Shown here: positions 62,228 to 64,000 of the stretch, one piece after another | How positions within the stretch are numbered: position 1 is the first letter of the stretch | How the letters are laid out: each line of letters begins with the position of its first letter | DNA from: Fundidesulfovibrio terrae | GTDB lineage: Bacteria > Desulfobacterota > Desulfovibrionia > Desulfovibrionales > Desulfovibrionaceae | Length of the DNA: 64,000 nucleotides | Direction: 5' to 3' | Assembly: GCF_022808915.1 (NCBI RefSeq) | Contig: NZ_JAKZFS010000002.1 | Span: forward strand, 186,001 to 250,000 | Notes under the pieces: model-generated | What the model was told of the DNA's origin: nothing | What the model saw: only the letters and a program-made list of their open reading frames with translations | The model's database searches: none | Translations under genes and position numbers: made by a program

Positions 62228-63769
62228 TCAGGGCTGCGCGGTTTTGACCACGCCGAGCTTGGCCAGGATTTCTCCCACCTTGGCCTGGACGTTCTGGGTG
62301 GCCTTGGCCACCATGGTCAGGTTGATGAGCGCCACGGCCTCGGCCTTGAAGTCCATTTTCGTCCACAGGCCGGAGACGGCGTGGGCCAGGGCGGGCTCGA
62401 TGTTGGACATCCTCAGCGTTTCGGCCAGATCCTGGCCGGATTTGGCCTTGAAGAGGAGCCGGTCAGGGGAAGCAGGGTCCTCGTCGAAGAAGACTTTCTG
62501 GCGAATGCGGTTGAATCCCTTGCCGGCCAGAGCCTCCACGTCGCGTCGTGAGGCACGGTGCTGTTTGAAGCACTTCACCTGCACCTTGCCGCCTTCGTCC
62601 TCGATTTTGCCCGTCATCAGGCGGCACAGGGCGTATTCCAGCATGAGCGTGTGCGCCAGGGCCAGGGCGTCGGGATCGAAGGCGCCGGCCACCTGCAGGA
62701 GCTTCTCCTGTTCCTTGGCCGTGAAATTCTGCAGCGCCCGGCCCAGGTCCTCCCGGAGCACGCCCATGGCCAGCGCGGCCCCGGCGGCCATGGCCACGAG
62801 CTGCGCCTTGAGGAACTCCTTGCGGGCCGAAAGGCGCGCTGCCCTGCGCTCCGGCCCACGCTCGGAAGTGTCCGCGTCGGCTTCGGAGGCGTCGTCCTCC
62901 ATGGGCTTGCCGTCCACGAAAACGTCCACGAAAGCGGACATGGCCGGGTCCATGGCCGCGACCGCCCCCAGCAGTTCGAAATCGTGCCTGGACGACTTGG
63001 GCGAGAGCATAGGCTTTTGCATGCCCGCGAGGATCTGGGCCACGGCGGCGGCCGCGCGCGAGGCCAGCGGGTCCTGGCGGCCGGCCTCGAAGGAAGCCTG
63101 GAGCCTGGTCTTGTCGATGGTCTTGTCCGTGCCGGGCATCTGTTCCAGGATGGCGTCCAGGGGGAAGCGCACTGCGATGAAAGCCCCTTCGCGGCTCATC
63201 TTGAAGTGCTGCTTCTCAAGCATCTCCGCATACGCCTTGTTGACGAACCCGAAGGCGAAGCGCTCGAGAAGCTCCTTCCAGTAGTGGTCGTTGGAGACCC
63301 CGGCGTGGCTCAGTTCGTCGATGTCGGAGAGGGCGGCCTCGCCGAAGCGCGCGAGGATCACGTCGTTGAATTCGTCCCGCACCACTCCCGAGAGGATGAT
63401 GTAGCCCTGGAGGCATTTGGCCAGCAGGGCCTCCATGTTGGAAAGCTGGTCGAGCAGGGTGGCGGTCTGGTCCTTGGCCCCGGTGCGCTGGGCCACCTCG
63501 TACTGGTTGAGGGCCGCCAGGAACTGGCTCATCCAGTCCTGGTAGTGCGCGTGGGCAGGATAGGGCTGGCTGAGCGAGGACACCACGTTCACCAATGCCT
63601 GCTGGTCTCCCTCGGGCACGGGGGCTTCGGCGATCCTGTCGCGGTTGGCCAGGAGTACGGACAACAGAATCTCGCGCTCCATCACCTCACGCCGGGCCGA
63701 AGTCTCCTTGAGGCGGCGCAAAACGGGCAGGTAGGTGTCGATGCGCGCGGTGGCGTCGTCTTGGCTCAT
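62228..63769 (-). CDS. large helical protein of unknown function
   Basis: A 513-residue soluble, mostly helical protein. There are no signal peptide, no clear membrane segment and no catalytic motif that I can name. Points of note: an acidic linker at about 295-310 (DDASEADADTSERGPERR) dividing two helical halves, a hydrophobic Ala-rich stretch next to it (AQLVAMAAGAALAMGVL), and a Lys/Arg-rich patch (CFKQHRASRRDVEALAGKG) after about 405. I chose the ATG beginning MSQDDATAR; 12 more codons are open upstream. The gene lies downstream of the probable transporter gene at the window edge, 65 bases away. Confidence 0.7.
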   Translation of the reverse strand: MSQDDATARIDTYLPVLRRLKETSARREVMEREILLSVLLANRDRIAEAPVPEGDQQALVNVVSSLSQPYPAHAHYQDWMSQFLAALNQYEVAQRTGAKDQTATLLDQLSNMEALLAKCLQGYIILSGVVRDEFNDVILARFGEAALSDIDELSHAGVSNDHYWKELLERFAFGFVNKAYAEMLEKQHFKMSREGAFIAVRFPLDAILEQMPGTDKTIDKTRLQASFEAGRQDPLASRAAAAVAQILAGMQKPMLSPKSSRHDFELLGAVAAMDPAMSAFVDVFVDGKPMEDDASEADADTSERGPERRAARLSARKEFLKAQLVAMAAGAALAMGVLREDLGRALQNFTAKEQEKLLQVAGAFDPDALALAHTLMLEYALCRLMTGKIEDEGGKVQVKCFKQHRASRRDVEALAGKGFNRIRQKVFFDEDPASPDRLLFKAKSGQDLAETLRMSNIEPALAHAVSGLWTKMDFKAEAVALINLTMVAKATQNVQAKVGEILAKLGVVKTAQP

Positions 63770-63834
63770 GTCACGTTCCCCGATGAATTCTGTCGGAACG
63801 AACATATCCCATATTTATCAGGAAAAAAAGGGCG

Positions 63835-64000
63835 TCAGGGCTTGAGTTTGCGTTCGGGGAGGATGCGCGCCAGGGCCAGGGCGACTCCGGCCAGGGCCAG
63901 GGCCGCCGCGCAGGTGAGGGCTGCGTCGAACCCTGCGTTGAAGCTGGCGATCTCCCCCGCGCCCGCGGCCAGGGCCTTGTTCCTGAAAGCCTCGTACACG
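63835..64000 (-). CDS. C-terminal end of a probable MFS-type transporter (cut by window edge)
   Basis: The frame runs in from the right edge and stops at 63835. About 54 residues are visible. They contain a last hydrophobic segment (FDAALTCAAALALAGVALALA) and a short basic tail ending ERKLKP, which fits the final helix of a major-facilitator (DHA2-like) transporter. Other membrane proteins could end in the same way. Confidence 0.5.
   Translation of the reverse strand, partial: VYEAFRNKALAAGAGEIASFNAGFDAALTCAAALALAGVALALARILPERKLKP

Noticed and set aside
63865-63925. Tandem repeats of a CCAGGGCCAGGG type near the right end
   Set aside because: They are Ala/Leu codons in a membrane helix of the transporter tail, not a separate repeat.

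Overview
The window is a GC-rich, gene-dense piece of a sulfate-reducing bacterium of the Desulfovibrionales type. The diagnostic genes are dsrA-dsrB-dsrD followed by a CobB/CbiA-like amidotransferase (the order known from Desulfovibrio), a stand-alone ATP sulfurylase (sat), and aprB-aprA followed by qmoA-qmoB-qmoC and a qmoD-like gene. Genus cannot be fixed from the sequence; a high-GC desulfovibrio such as Fundidesulfovibrio or Solidesulfovibrio is a guess. I saw no rRNA, tRNA, CRISPR array, insertion sequence or prophage.

Layout. 1-6.7 kb: end of an RsbW-like kinase, a diadenylate-cyclase-domain protein overlapping an M23 peptidase, small envelope proteins, a CgeB-like glycosyltransferase and a metallo-beta-lactamase-fold hydrolase. 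6.9-13.0 kb: a signalling block of three sensor kinases and one receiver protein. 13.1-16.2 kb: class II photolyase, YajQ, a Cys-rich lipoprotein and a YkgJ-type Cys-cluster protein. 16.5-20.9 kb: dsrABD-cobB. 21.3-26.1 kb: a small Cys-motif protein and an Att-type ABC exporter (ATPase, large FtsX permease, lipocalin-like AttH). 26.2-35.2 kb: MarC, a TPR protein, DNA polymerase I, a 3D-domain protein, a TolC-like channel, HD and calcineurin-type phosphohydrolases, a nitroreductase and a STAS protein. 35.4-41.1 kb: sat, aconitase and a PpiD-like chaperone. 41.2-42.4 kb: an Rrf2 regulator and methyltransferase that look like an acquired cassette. 42.5-47.7 kb: bcsA-bcsB-TPR (beta-glucan synthesis). 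47.9-49.4 kb: a PAS kinase. 49.6-58.1 kb: aprBA and qmoABC(D). 58.2-64 kb: a flavin disulfide-reductase-like enzyme, a Cys-rich small-domain protein, a lysozyme-like protein, unknown proteins and the tail of a probable transporter.

How the genes work together. Sat activates sulfate to APS, AprBA reduces APS to sulfite, QmoABC is the membrane complex thought to pass quinol electrons to AprBA, and DsrAB reduces sulfite; DsrD and the CobB-like amidotransferase support DsrAB. Thus nearly the whole cytoplasmic sulfate-respiration route lies on one strand within about 42 kb, though dsrC, dsrMKJOP and pyrophosphatase are not here.

The most interesting non-coding structure is around these operons: an aprBA leader with a promoter, a possible operator palindrome, a 29-codon reading frame and an intrinsic terminator before aprB; a set of mutually exclusive stem-loops between aprA and qmoA; and a perfect 14-bp hairpin between dsrB and dsrD. 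A dispersed palindromic repeat built on CCAAAGGG/CCCTTTGG sits in three intergenic regions, with a degenerate trace in a fourth.
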